Assembly: GCF_932276165.1 (NCBI RefSeq)
Contig: NC_063994.1
Span: forward strand, 4,526,001 to 4,590,000
DNA length: 64,000 nt
Source: Plutella xylostella
Taxonomy: Eukaryota; Arthropoda; Insecta; Lepidoptera; Plutellidae
Direction: 5' to 3'
Shown here piece by piece: positions 12,201 through 17,933 of the stretch (position 1 is its first letter; the number at the start of each line of letters is the position of its first letter). Position numbers and translations under genes: made by a program. Below the pieces are notes generated by a model, which was not told the origin of the DNA, searched no databases, and worked only from the letters and a program-made list of their open reading frames with translations.

Positions 12201-13836
12201 TAATAGTATTGGAATATCCAATTTGTGACAAAATGTCCTGACGCGGAGGTACGGGTGTTGCAGATTTAGTATTGCCCATTTTCACGTAATATTTATATAA
12301 TTATTTAAACATTTTATTCACACACGAGCGCGATACTTTTTGAGAATGTCTATCCCGCGAACCAAATACGGCATGGCAAGGTCGCCATGGAATATGGTTG
12401 GACTAGTAAATAAAAGAGGACCGCTAGAGTCAAGAGATGTTTAATGACTGACTAAATATGGGTTGAGTACCTAACATACAAAGATACATGCTTACACTAT
12501 GGTTATACACGGGTTATATATGGTATACAGCTAATATATGTTGATAGATACATAGGTACTGCAGGTATTTATAGTTTAAAAGCTAATTTAACGATTTGTA
12601 TGTATAAAAAGGTTTATATTTCTTATAGGATATCAGAGTCGAAGTGTAATAAGTAAGTACAAAATAAACACACAAAAAACACACACACTCACGCCTTGTA
12701 CTCCCTTGCGGGGTAGGCAGAGGTGCATTGCTGCACCCACTTTTCGCCAGAGTGTTATGTTAGTCCCAATGTAATAGGGGGCGGGCCTATTGCCATTTTA
12801 CGGGCACATCCAAGACCTGAGAACAAATATCTGTGTTTAAACAAATATCTGCCCCAGCCGGGAATCGAACCCGGGACCTTCGGCTCAGTAGTCAGGGTCA
12901 CTAACCACTACGCCATTCGGTCGTCAGGACATTCCTTAGAGATTTGAAATTTATTACAGATATATGAATGAGTAGCGTGATCATTTTAACGATACAAACT
13001 ATAAAAGTGTTTAACATTGAATGAAAAACAGTTTAAAATGGAACAGGTCTAGGTCATCTGATTACCCCGAGGGATAAATATACAAAAATAAACCACTGTT
13101 TACAATGTATTGGAACACAGACACCATTGTCACCGTGTAACATTTGTAATTATTATAGTTAGGATTGTAAAATGATTGAAGAATTCCATTTAATGGGATT
13201 TACGTGTAACTATAAGTACTTTATAATAAATAATACAAAAAGCCTGATAAATTAGTGTAGAAAACGTTTTTTAAAATAAATAAATAAATAAATATGTGGG
13301 GACATCTCACACACGGCCATCCGACCCCAAGCTAGGCAGAACCTGTGTTATGGGTGTCGGACAGCTGATTCTACACAAAAACATAGATAGATAGATACTA
13401 AATATAAATATCAACACCCAAGACCCGAGTACAAATATCTGTCTTTAAACAAATATCTGCCCAAGCCGGGAATCGAACCCGGGACCTTCGGCATAGCAGT
13501 CAGGGCCACTAACCACTACGCCATTCGACCGTCGAGTCGTCGTTTTGGGCTGGCAGTCCTACTCACGCCTATGGGAAAGCTGCTTGGGTGACCATACTGT
13601 ACGATACCGATACGGTAGTGTATCCACCAAAGTACATATTAGGAAAATAAGCGCCTCTATTAACTTCTACTATTTCTTGCCCGGCTGTATCTTCCTATAG
13701 CTGGGAGTAACAATAGGTTTTGAACTTACTTGGCAAAAAGATCAATGGCATATCCAATATTGAGGTTGTATCCCAGATCCCCCTCCTCGCTTCTAGCGCC
13801 GCTGAACACAAGAACAAATAAACAGAACAAAAACAT
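209..13836 (-). CDS. tsl: torso-like paralogue 1 (MACPF protein), five coding exons
   Basis: Spliced reading, minus strand: exons 13730-13836, 1760-1990, 1142-1439, 757-888, 209-469; total 1,029 nt, 342 aa. Every junction has AG acceptor and GT donor and the phases match. Residues 1-16 form a hydrophobic signal peptide. The MACPF signature YGTHY lies near residues 196-200, and the C-terminal exon (86 aa, ending LLLWEVNA) aligns block for block with the neighbouring torso-like gene. Torso-like is a secreted MACPF protein that in insects acts with the Torso receptor in terminal patterning and in prothoracic-gland growth signalling; the role of this copy is inferred from family only. It is strongly diverged: few identities in exons 2 and 5, exon 5 one codon shorter, and exons 3 and 4 present as one 298-nt exon. 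Intron 1 is about 11.7 kb and full of transposons. All exons are open, so I call it a functional paralogue rather than a pseudogene. Confidence 0.8.
905..1010. mobile_element. fragment of GTTGCAGAAAGG-type MITE
   Basis: Shares GTTGTAGAAAGGAAC, AATGTCGGCATT and GCCTGGCTTTGA with the fuller copies at 23553-23679 and 51911-52058. It lies in the intron before exon 4 of torso-like paralogue 1 and is degraded. Confidence 0.5.
1493..1665. mobile_element. TIR element in intron 2 of torso-like paralogue 1
   Basis: The ends are inverted: GTGTGCGAATCACGAATA on the left and its complement near 1644-1662, with TA just outside each end. No coding potential. Its internal stretch ATCTTGATCAGCGCCCCTGT recurs at 54009, so this is a dispersed family. 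Confidence 0.65.
2331..2843 (-). pseudogene. LINE ORF2 C-terminal remnant, frame-shifted
   Basis: Continues the LINE protein after the frame break. It contains SRISLRDTFKEIGILTVP and ends YYSINDYLNDKNAWS, which resembles the copy at 33695-33985 (YYKIDDYLEDVNAW). The upstream part of the frame, overlapping ORF2, is not real coding. Confidence 0.7.
2710..5142 (-). CDS. LINE ORF2: endonuclease plus reverse transcriptase
   Basis: An 810-aa frame. The N-terminal third is an apurinic-like endonuclease: ITEHHL, VVVVGDFNID near residue 120, and SDHSGQIITF near residue 185. The reverse transcriptase follows with DLSKAFDCVDH, GVPQGSILGPFLFLVYVNDL and the catalytic FADDTSL. The frame is lost near 2710-2760, where the C-terminal part continues in another frame (2331-2843), so the copy has at least one indel and is probably dead. 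The protein would nick target DNA and prime reverse transcription there. Confidence 0.85.
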   Translation of the reverse strand: MLELFLEQYDIDIICITEHHLKNDDMNFNVKNYNVISSFNRKSLDKGGSLIFVKKNLKCKDRKDIVKLSVERIAELACVEMDKYIILSVYRPPSSDYKVFEKVMEDSLTILSKSSKQVVVVGDFNIDLLVETSMKCCIINLFKSYNLSNVFLEPTRITPASATCIDNIYCNCDFTNHSVINCLPSDHSGQIITFPCTFERKSATFKFRPVTSYRIDKFKSRLNSKLGYCRSSERNPNDAFKEIFQGLSQEFENVFTKKEVDVNCKLSLNDWATSGIYKSRRKLYDLYEQRTFTHDDNFRDYVKKYTKIFKAVCHQAKSGYINRKNKNSNNKIKTVWNIINTETGKNKPRDLNFELKINDKIVSSSEDLASVFEDFFRSIPLATTENLDSSCAEAERLLRGNAPPCDLDFQFHGINTQTIITTYKELNLKMTEDLWGMSVKVISHVIDILAPHLANLFNRCIEVGVFPDLMKLSKLIPLFKSGEKNDPNNFRPVSVLPVLSKIFEKIMLHQMLSHFSIHGLLHNQQFGFTKGRSTTDAGVALVKHIFSAWEERLDAVGVFCDLSKAFDCVDHATLLMKLKYYGLTGKALTLLESYLSNRTQLVDINGVRSAGCPVSMGVPQGSILGPFLFLVYVNDLPFLVDKLCEIVLFADDTSLIFKLKRQEVNFDNANSTLSIVANWFTVNNLALNSKKTKCIKFTLPNVRQVETYLTLNNDKLELVNETVFLGITIDSKLQWGPHIERIAGRLSSAAYAVRTIRQLTDVDTARLVYFSYFHSVMSYGILLWGRAADINQIFVLQKRAIRAIYICIRV
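5187..5681 (-). pseudogene. LINE N-terminal region, 5'-truncated
   Basis: A 164-aa frame just upstream of the endonuclease. It contains VLLVGNSIEVEKEDII and GDLNMLLFNM, in the place where CR1-like elements carry an SGNH-hydrolase-like or ORF1-type region. The start is set by the 5' truncation, so the ATG is not meaningful. Identity of the domain is a guess. Confidence 0.45.
5702..6585. mobile_element. Tc1-like TIR element, no transposase
   Basis: The ends TACAGTTCCCCAAAATTGAT and the complement of TATTAATATGGGAGAACTGTA form inverted repeats of about 40 bp (AATGCGCATGCAAATCTTCG shared), with TA at each end. The same family occurs as a 193-bp copy at 49931-50123. The interior holds a short tandem duplication (AAAAGTATTTACAGCGCTGA twice near 6075 and 6139). 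The CAGT start and TA target fit the Tc1/mariner group; no intact ORF. Confidence 0.7.
6590..6761 (-). repeat. 3' LTR of the Ty3/gypsy element
   Basis: 172 bp. It is preceded on the minus strand by ACCCCCGGAGG, a plausible purine tract for plus-strand priming. Confidence 0.93.
6850..7056 (-). CDS. integrase C-terminal GPY/F module, out of frame with pol
   Basis: A 68-aa frame with DPLFDGPYTVLED, the GPY/F motif that ends gypsy-type integrases, and an ORF end LVHKNRTKPYV. It overlaps the pol stop by about 10 nt in another frame, so one small indel near 7050 interrupts pol. Being near the end of a young element, this may be a sequence or assembly error. Confidence 0.75.
   Translation of the reverse strand: MIGKSANPIVYAKDDLVLLKNETGRKLDPLFDGPYTVLEDVGCNVKVIKDGKVQLVHKNRTKPYVTIK
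7046..10807 (-). CDS. pol: pol: protease, reverse transcriptase, RNase H, integrase
   Basis: A 1,253-aa frame whose first about 85 codons overlap gag and are probably not used. Domains in order: aspartic protease with FWLIDTGASLSV (DTG at 123-125); reverse transcriptase with the YLDD box at 538-541; RNase H starting IQTDASGTAIGAVL near 686; integrase with a zinc-binding region (SGHSGMRR, then CTKCQK) and catalytic core motifs FLDLVGPL and ATDRGSEF. The gypsy/17.6-type integrase layout is clear. The frame stops at 7046, where a frame break separates the C-terminal GPY/F segment. Confidence 0.92.
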   Translation of the reverse strand: MDIRIITVHGMRPSRILTIIAETLIITIGITTVADALRHRQLDRSEETCREATHHFAEIIATKEMYSRRKNNKNIVAMPLLQMKMKAQIISFFETNHAILSFNGLSSFVPLRLNNKKYFWLIDTGASLSVIRKEVLPHSISIYRDDTVVNGIGGQIHSLGHVYLRLVTNENDTFDHKFHVFNNLPLKADGILGLDFLAKYESKINLEQNTLSLNNNGKECLLGICEKPKSYSDDVLVLPARSESIHHIYLENDLKEDGVVCAKELRKDVFLAGSIVKPRWGKISVKILNLSENDISIPVFTPEIHLLSEYEICKFNKCKRNMDRAKQLLNNLKLNHLNAEEQKSLQSICVKYCDIFFLDGDKLSTTNISEQAIVLKSNTSPVYVKPYRLPESQKREINKQINKMLEDDIIEESQSDWSSPILLVPKKTASGEEQKWRLVVDFRKLNENVEDDKFPLPNITEILDSLSGSVYFSHLDLQQGYYQVSLAPDSRKCTAFTTSTGQYQMKRLPMGLKTSPSSFSRVMSIAMSGLTFEKCFVYLDDLIVFGRNLEMHNKNLIDVFERLRKTNLKLNPEKCQFLKKEILYLGHVVSANGVAPDPTKISTLQNYPVPTTAEEVKRFVAFCNYYRKFVPSFADITSPLNKLCRKNEQFIWTKDCDDAFQNLKILLTTPPVLQFPDFSENNEFVIQTDASGTAIGAVLCNKDLRPIAYASRPLNKAERNYPTIQKELVAIVWAVKYFRPYVYGRFFTIMTDHRPLVYLFGMKDPSSRLLKFRLLLEEYDFKIIYIKGKDNVAADALSRISVTSDELKSMNDMIMNVMTRAQKKRMEGKDKDDELKIQNNLTTSSNDWPNQPKVVDILRKPCDSVEVVLMTGKEIYALNKQNMITKKDEYLNYIESKGIISVNLDFKAQMSRAEFVKKLSLMCEDIGIKEICIVKDVENVNFIREICEEVNSIKNWSGPRICIIRGIKKIIDENEKKFIINDFHLLPTSGHSGMRRMVNNIKRRYYWPGIEKDVQEFIQKCTKCQKMKHSRYIKEPMQITTTATSAFDKIFLDLVGPLDRDDEGNCYILTVQCELTKFIQAFPIQNKETVTVAKEFVQNFILKFGIPRVIATDRGSEFISATMEQVCKLLEIEKLCSTAYHHQSIGALENTHKHLGAFLRIQCDSHPGTWSYWLPFWTFSFNSTVHTETKYTPYELVFGKQCNIPCRINNEIDPLYNIDSYPLQLKYRLQVALKDARNNLIISKQKRKEMYDR
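10521..11702 (-). CDS. gag: gag of the Ty3/gypsy element
   Basis: A 393-aa frame. Residues about 1-270 are a helical capsid-like region (KKMIDAVEMYAGMLNETGKS, ARLQQATQGSRTIDQYGSYI, and the RFSDGLRSS motif). The last about 120 residues are rich in Arg, Gly and Asn (RGRF, RRGYSNYN) and lack a CCHC zinc knuckle, as in the gypsy/17.6 group, where a basic tail binds RNA. It overlaps the pol frame by about 290 nt, so pol is probably made by a -1 frameshift near the gag end. Confidence 0.85.
   Translation of the reverse strand: MMENTLNEYYDTLVQIRKYLIKKGKSRYSCKTTTVKLEQANEIVNECEDIILNISDEEKGLFYECTQLYSKIRSVYTEITSLCVLPSSSDFCSATMEFDLKSACSLIPVMDGEEATTKKMIDAVEMYAGMLNETGKSLLITFVLKSRLSENAKLRILTQYTSVSELIKDLKKHLLVKKSFTAIQARLQQATQGSRTIDQYGSYIEKLFTDLTISQSDDNPEAYGVLKPLNEKTAIKRFSDGLRSSRLSTIIAARNYSSLSEAIQAAKDEETMSKSSSEVLQFSATYNRGRSNNFIPQRRGYSNYNRTRDAAEQNSNDYSRNFNNYNRNYNGRGRFTSSSAGPQRGNMQRGHSSFRGNYRNQRNVFTAQEQQEHSSDATTTNENESTNNQFFRD
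11986..12285 (-). CDS. small N-myristoylation-type membrane protein ORF before gag
   Basis: A 99-aa frame between the primer site and gag. The third codon is a second ATG starting MGNTKSATPVPP, which resembles an N-myristoylation signal. A hydrophobic segment (LLSWTVMAILIMLALYAVYK) sits near residues 42-61, followed by a basic, charged, likely helical tail (RRLEARYRGREEAARR). Standard Ty3/gypsy elements have no such ORF here. It may be a membrane anchor or captured host fragment; I do not recognise it. It ends 283 nt before the gag ATG. Confidence 0.55.
   Translation of the reverse strand: MKMGNTKSATPVPPRQDILSQIGYSNTITNVEHPLKENMTLLSWTVMAILIMLALYAVYKIIIKLERCLNQRVEAIADRRLEARYRGREEAARRVSSSI
12368..12387 (-). 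other. primer-binding site
   Basis: TGGCGACCTTGCCATGCC directly follows the 5' LTR. The TGG start is expected for pairing with a tRNA 3' CCA. I cannot say which tRNA is used. Confidence 0.55.
12388..12563 (-). repeat. 5' LTR of the Ty3/gypsy element
   Basis: 176 bp, identical to the 172-bp 3' LTR except for four extra bases (CCTA). Starts TGCAGTACCTATG and ends CCATATTCCA on the minus strand. Confidence 0.93.
12690..12925 (-). mobile_element. tRNA-derived SINE, tail type 1
   Basis: Minus strand starts GACGACCGAATGGCGTAGTG (box A like) and has box B GGTTCGATTCC, then GCAGATATTTGTTTAAACAC, and a tail with CACCTCTGCCTACCCCGCAA. A fragment of the same tail is at 62245-62344. Confidence 0.85.
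13296..13534 (-). mobile_element. tRNA-derived SINE, tail type 2
   Basis: The same tRNA-like head as the SINE 400 bp away, with box B GGTTCGATTCCC, but a different 3' part: GTCCGACACCCATAACACAG and GGGGTCGGATGGCCGTGTG. It ends in (TAAA)n at 13280-13294. Confidence 0.85.
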
Positions 13837-15119
13837 TTTAAGGTCCAAAAAGAAACTCGTCGCAATCACATTTTTCGCGCCAAAAATCAACGCTCTCACA
13901 CTCACAGCATCGTTCCAACTGATCTTTTTTTATAACATTTTGCTTATGTTTAAAATAAACATTATTATTGAACTTGATCTAATAGATTAGTTGGATGAAG
14001 CTATCTTATTCGCGCGGTCTGTCCCCGCGCCGCCCGTTTGCTCTCAATTAAAATAATACAATGTCAAAGTTTAGACACACTCTTTTATTGTACATTCAGT
14101 TTCATAAGTGTTTATCTTATTTTGTCTTGCATGATGCGAGTGTAATAATTAATTTTGTTTCGATGACGGTAGTATGTGTCAGTATCGACAGTAAATAGGG
14201 GTAAAAGTATCTATCTATACCTATCCCTAGCATTCCACGGATACAAATGAATTGCAAAATCATAAAATTTTTAGTTAATTAAATTAATAATATTATTATA
14301 AATAGCTGGATATTCATTTATTTCATTTTAACTATTTAAGTATAATAATTATATTAGTTAAATTCATAATGATTCCCTTCAAATCCGTCTTTTGGTGCTC
14401 AGTGTGCTGTGGGAATAACATGGATTGTTCGACAGAAACATCACGAATCTGTACAAACATCCATTACAAAATTTTATCACATATTGTTGTAATGTCTGAA
14501 CATTTTTGATACAACTTAAAGAGTCAAGTAGGTCGAGTATAGACGAGATAAGGCGTTTAATGGCTAACAATTAATTAGCTATTATAATCGCATAAAATAT
14601 TACTCCTACAAAGTGTCGGATGTATGGAAAATCATAAAGAACCTATATTATCATAACTAAATTGAGATCTGGTGATACCTACTTCCTTATTTTATGAACA
14701 AACGACATTGTTAGATATTAATTGATCTCAAATTGTTTTGATTTGACATCCTCCTGGTTTCTATAAGTAGGTACCTACATACATTGTACTCTGGCAGGTA
14801 CTATTTAAGTTTAGATGTAGATGTATGGTAATATTTTATGAAGGTTACCCCAGGCATGAGTCTGGTCTTTTCATCGTTATCCAGTTGCTTCTTACGGTAA
14901 AAACTGTGTATAGGTATAGGGTAAATACTGTATTTGTTAGATAACGTTTGTTTTGATTCCATAAAACGTGTGCTATCATAAAATTACTTAATGTGTTGGC
15001 TATGAGATGAATCACTTGGATATTTAGAATTACAATAATAGGTATAGAATATACCTATAGGACTTTTCAAGTACCTATCTAATTATTTTAATGTAAGTAT
15101 TTAAATTAGCCATTACCGG
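13837..15119. other. AT-rich stretch upstream of torso-like paralogue 1
   Basis: Apart from the TATA-like site near 13930 I see no gene, clear repeat or RNA here. It probably holds the promoter and 5' regulatory DNA of the paralogue. Confidence 0.4.
13925..13934 (-). promoter_or_regulatory. candidate TATA box of torso-like paralogue 1
   Basis: The minus strand reads TATAAAAAAA about 90 nt before the first ATG at 13836. No upstream splice acceptor is obvious, so transcription could start near 13900 with a short leader. Position and sequence only; not tested. Confidence 0.35.
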
Positions 15120-15262
15120 TCTAAGGTCGTCAGTCCAGCGGGCCGGAGGGCGTTCCACGCTACGCTTGCCTGATCGTGGTCTCCACTCGAGAACACATTT
15201 GCCCCACTGGTAATCGGTTCTTCGGCATAATCGGCATATACGACCGGCCCACTGCCACTTCA
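15120..15262 (-). mobile_element. RTE-type LINE 3' ORF fragment
   Basis: Close in sequence to the minus-strand fragment at 40100-40270 (TCCAGCGGGC, GGAGGGCGT, GTGGTCTCCACTCGAGAAC). Degraded and without an open frame. Confidence 0.6.
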
Positions 15263-15474
15263 GCTTGCAGATTTTAAAGCAATGTGGGTTACTCGACTTC
15301 TCACACGAATTACTTATTAAACTTTGTAAAATATAGCAATACTACTTAATACCTATACTATGACGTTTGATTTACAGATGCTTATGCCCGGTGAATAAAG
15401 TTAAGTTTATCTTGAAAACCAACAATGACAGATTTAAAATGTATGGATTTGAATGCTGGCTCATGGTATATTTT

Positions 15475-15880
15475 ACAAAATACACTGGATTGATTAAGAA
15501 GGCCGAGGACAGAGTATTGTGGCGCTGCTTGGGAGCGGCCTATGTCCAGCAGGCTACAACTACAGGCTGATGATGATGATGATGATCATTTCAATCAGTG
15601 AAGAGTGAATTAATAGGTGATAATGTATGCGGGTCGCCGAACTGAAATGGGAGACACTTGGCTCGTCGGGAGTACGGAAGGTGGACAAAGGCGGTCACAG
15701 AATGGTGGCCTAGAGACGGACGAAGAGCGGTTGGCAGACCACCTGCTAGATGGTCCGATGACATCTGCAAGGTTGCAGGGAAGCAGTGGACCAGATCGGC
15801 ACAGGACCGGAAGAGTTGGCGTACAAATAAGGAGGCCTATACCTAACAGTGGGCGATAGAAGGCTGATGATGATGAATAA
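15475..15880 (+). mobile_element. RTE-type LINE tails, broken
   Basis: The frame at 15658-15846 encodes GRWTKAVTEWWPRDGRRAVG and ARWSDDICKVAGKQWTRSAQ, the usual C-terminus of RTE reverse transcriptase ORFs in Lepidoptera, followed by GATGATGATG. Just before it (15500-15590) is another 3' end, KAEDRVLWRCLGAAYVQQ, with its own (GAT)n. Two truncated tails lie head to tail. Confidence 0.7.
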
Positions 15881-15984
15881 TTATCCCTCTATCAATCAGG
15901 CATTATGATTATAGAAAGCCCTACAAGTCCTATAACAGAGTGAAACTTAATTTTCACATGTTACAAAATTATTGTTTAGCAATA

Positions 15985-16400
15985 CTTGTAGTTAAAAGAG
16001 GCTTATGACCAAAAACGATTTCTTCCAGACAAATTTTATTTGACAGCTTCAGAAAATGATTTCACAGAGGGGTGTAGATACGTAGGGGGTGATGATAATT
16101 CGGTTATTTTTTTGATATCTCTTACGGTTTCCGAGATAAATGCCAATTAGTAAATTATCGTATCATTTTGAAAAAGTAGATAAAATTTCTAACTCTTGAT
16201 GTTAGTTGGAAGATGAGGGCCTTGATTTAATCGTTTAGCTAAAAGTTTCTTATGTCCAAGAACGATTTCTTCCAGATAAATTTTATTTGACAGCTACAGA
16301 AAATGATTTCAGAGGGGGGTGTAGATACCTAGGAGGTGATGAAAATTTGGTTATTTTTTATATCTCTTGCGGTTTCCGAGATAAAAGCCAATTAGTAAAA
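15985..16400 (+). repeat. two tandem copies of a 155-bp unit
   Basis: 16000-16157 and 16243-16398 are about 85-90% identical (AACGATTTCTTCCAGA, ATTTTATTTGACAGCT, TTTCCGAGATAAA, GCCAATTAGTAAA) and lie about 240 bp apart. No ORF; origin unknown. Confidence 0.8.
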
Positions 16401-16440
16401 TGTGTAGTTATGTGTTAATTTTCGTTAAATTTTATGGAGT

Positions 16441-17933
16441 GTTGAGGCCATCAACGAAAATTATAAAAACATGGCTAAGTATAGCAGTTACAATAATTTT
16501 CAAATTCCTTTTTCTTGGAAGTACCCTAGGTCAGGGTCTTTAATTAACATATTACCATAGTTACACCTATTTGTTCATTACTTACATACATACATTTACC
16601 AGTAGCCAGTAATAAGTCATATAAATGACGTGTCTATCCTTAATTTTTATTGATGACGAATCTTAGTAACCTACCACGTTTACTAAATACGTTGTAAAAA
16701 TGATCAAGGTCTTAAAACATGAGCGTTTCGCTACGTTTGTATTGATAACCGCTCGTGACCCAAGTTGTGTGAACTGGCCTTATCATTATGTTTATGTTTG
16801 AAAAATACGAAATCTGTGTTTAGGGTACCTACTACACTTTGTAAAATACAGCAAGAGTCCTATGACAGCTGTCAAATCCATAACTACATTTTATTTGACG
16901 TTTGTTTCATAAGAAAACCACTTTATTTTCCAGGCCTAAGGATTTGTTAATTAAACGTCATGCTATATTTTATAAAGTATAACAATTAGAGAAAAGAAGT
17001 GATATAAATAAAACGACCTTCTTATACTTATCTTTCATCTTTTAATAGTTCTTTAAATTATTATCAAAATATTTACATCGATTCACTTAATAATAGAAGT
17101 TTAGTGTAAATGCATAACGATGATTTTTCGATGCCAATTTATAAATTTAATTTGAAAAGTATTCTACCCACAGACATTTTCTTAATCGTCAATAGAGGGG
17201 ATTAAGTATAAATACATTACTGAGTTCAGATCATTAAAAATACCTAAATATAATAACAGGAGAATAAGGCACATAGCTATGATAGATAGAAGATTTTAAG
17301 TAAGTAGGGTTATTTCAATAATTTTAAGTTTAGGTACTATTTTGTTCACAATATTGTCTTACTGCCCTTAAGTAGATACTTTCACAGATTTTTATACAAA
17401 TATTAAATGAATTACAGTATCGTCGGCTATTAGGTTAATAGATTCATCACAATTCATTTAAATATCTAATATTCTAAACATCTCTTAAAAATAATTTACT
17501 TTATAAATTTGGGAAGTACTTAGTGATTCATGGCTTGATATTGTACTTAAATCATCTGCACTGATACAATTAAATAGCACCAATTTATTAAAATCCCTTT
17601 TCATACATTATACATTTGAATGCATAGAACAATTTCACAGAAATCGTCAGACATTTTATAATATTGAATCTTGATGGCGCTTTTGCCACAATTTGTAAAT
17701 TTACTAAAATCCTAGTTCGACTAAACGTAATGGACGAAAAGGTTACCTATTTTAAAATTAGTTGCATTTATCTACAATAATACTCATACATAAGAAGACA
17801 TTCATCTACACATTACAATATGGTTTTACAGTAAAACATTATACATCAACCAATTTGCAGTTACATAAACAAAAGTCTCTTAAATAATAATCAAAAACCT
17901 TTCATCCATTACTGACTAAAATTATATTGTCTA
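16441..17933. other. stretch downstream of torso-like, no gene seen
   Basis: AT-rich, no supported ORF or RNA. The 17.5-17.93 kb end should hold the 3' UTR and poly(A) site of the conserved torso-like gene (last exon ends at 17934). Confidence 0.4.

Larger units (their letters stand above)
6590..12563 (-). mobile_element. Ty3/gypsy-type LTR retrotransposon, nearly intact
   Basis: Element of 5,974 bp on the minus strand in intron 1 of torso-like paralogue 1. LTRs at 12388-12563 (5') and 6590-6761 (3') start TG and end CA, and differ only by a 4-nt indel (CCTA), so insertion is recent. A 4-bp target duplication GGTA lies at 6586-6589 and 12564-12567. Order: 5' LTR, primer-binding-like TGGCGACCTTGCC, a 99-aa membrane-protein ORF, gag, pol, 3' LTR. 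No env-type ORF follows pol. One frame break near 7050 separates the last integrase segment. Confidence 0.93.

Noticed and set aside
12840..12925. tRNA gene
   Set aside because: Box A/B are present, but the acceptor stem is not formed and the sequence runs on into a SINE body; same at 13450-13534, 21608-21690 and 34552-34620.
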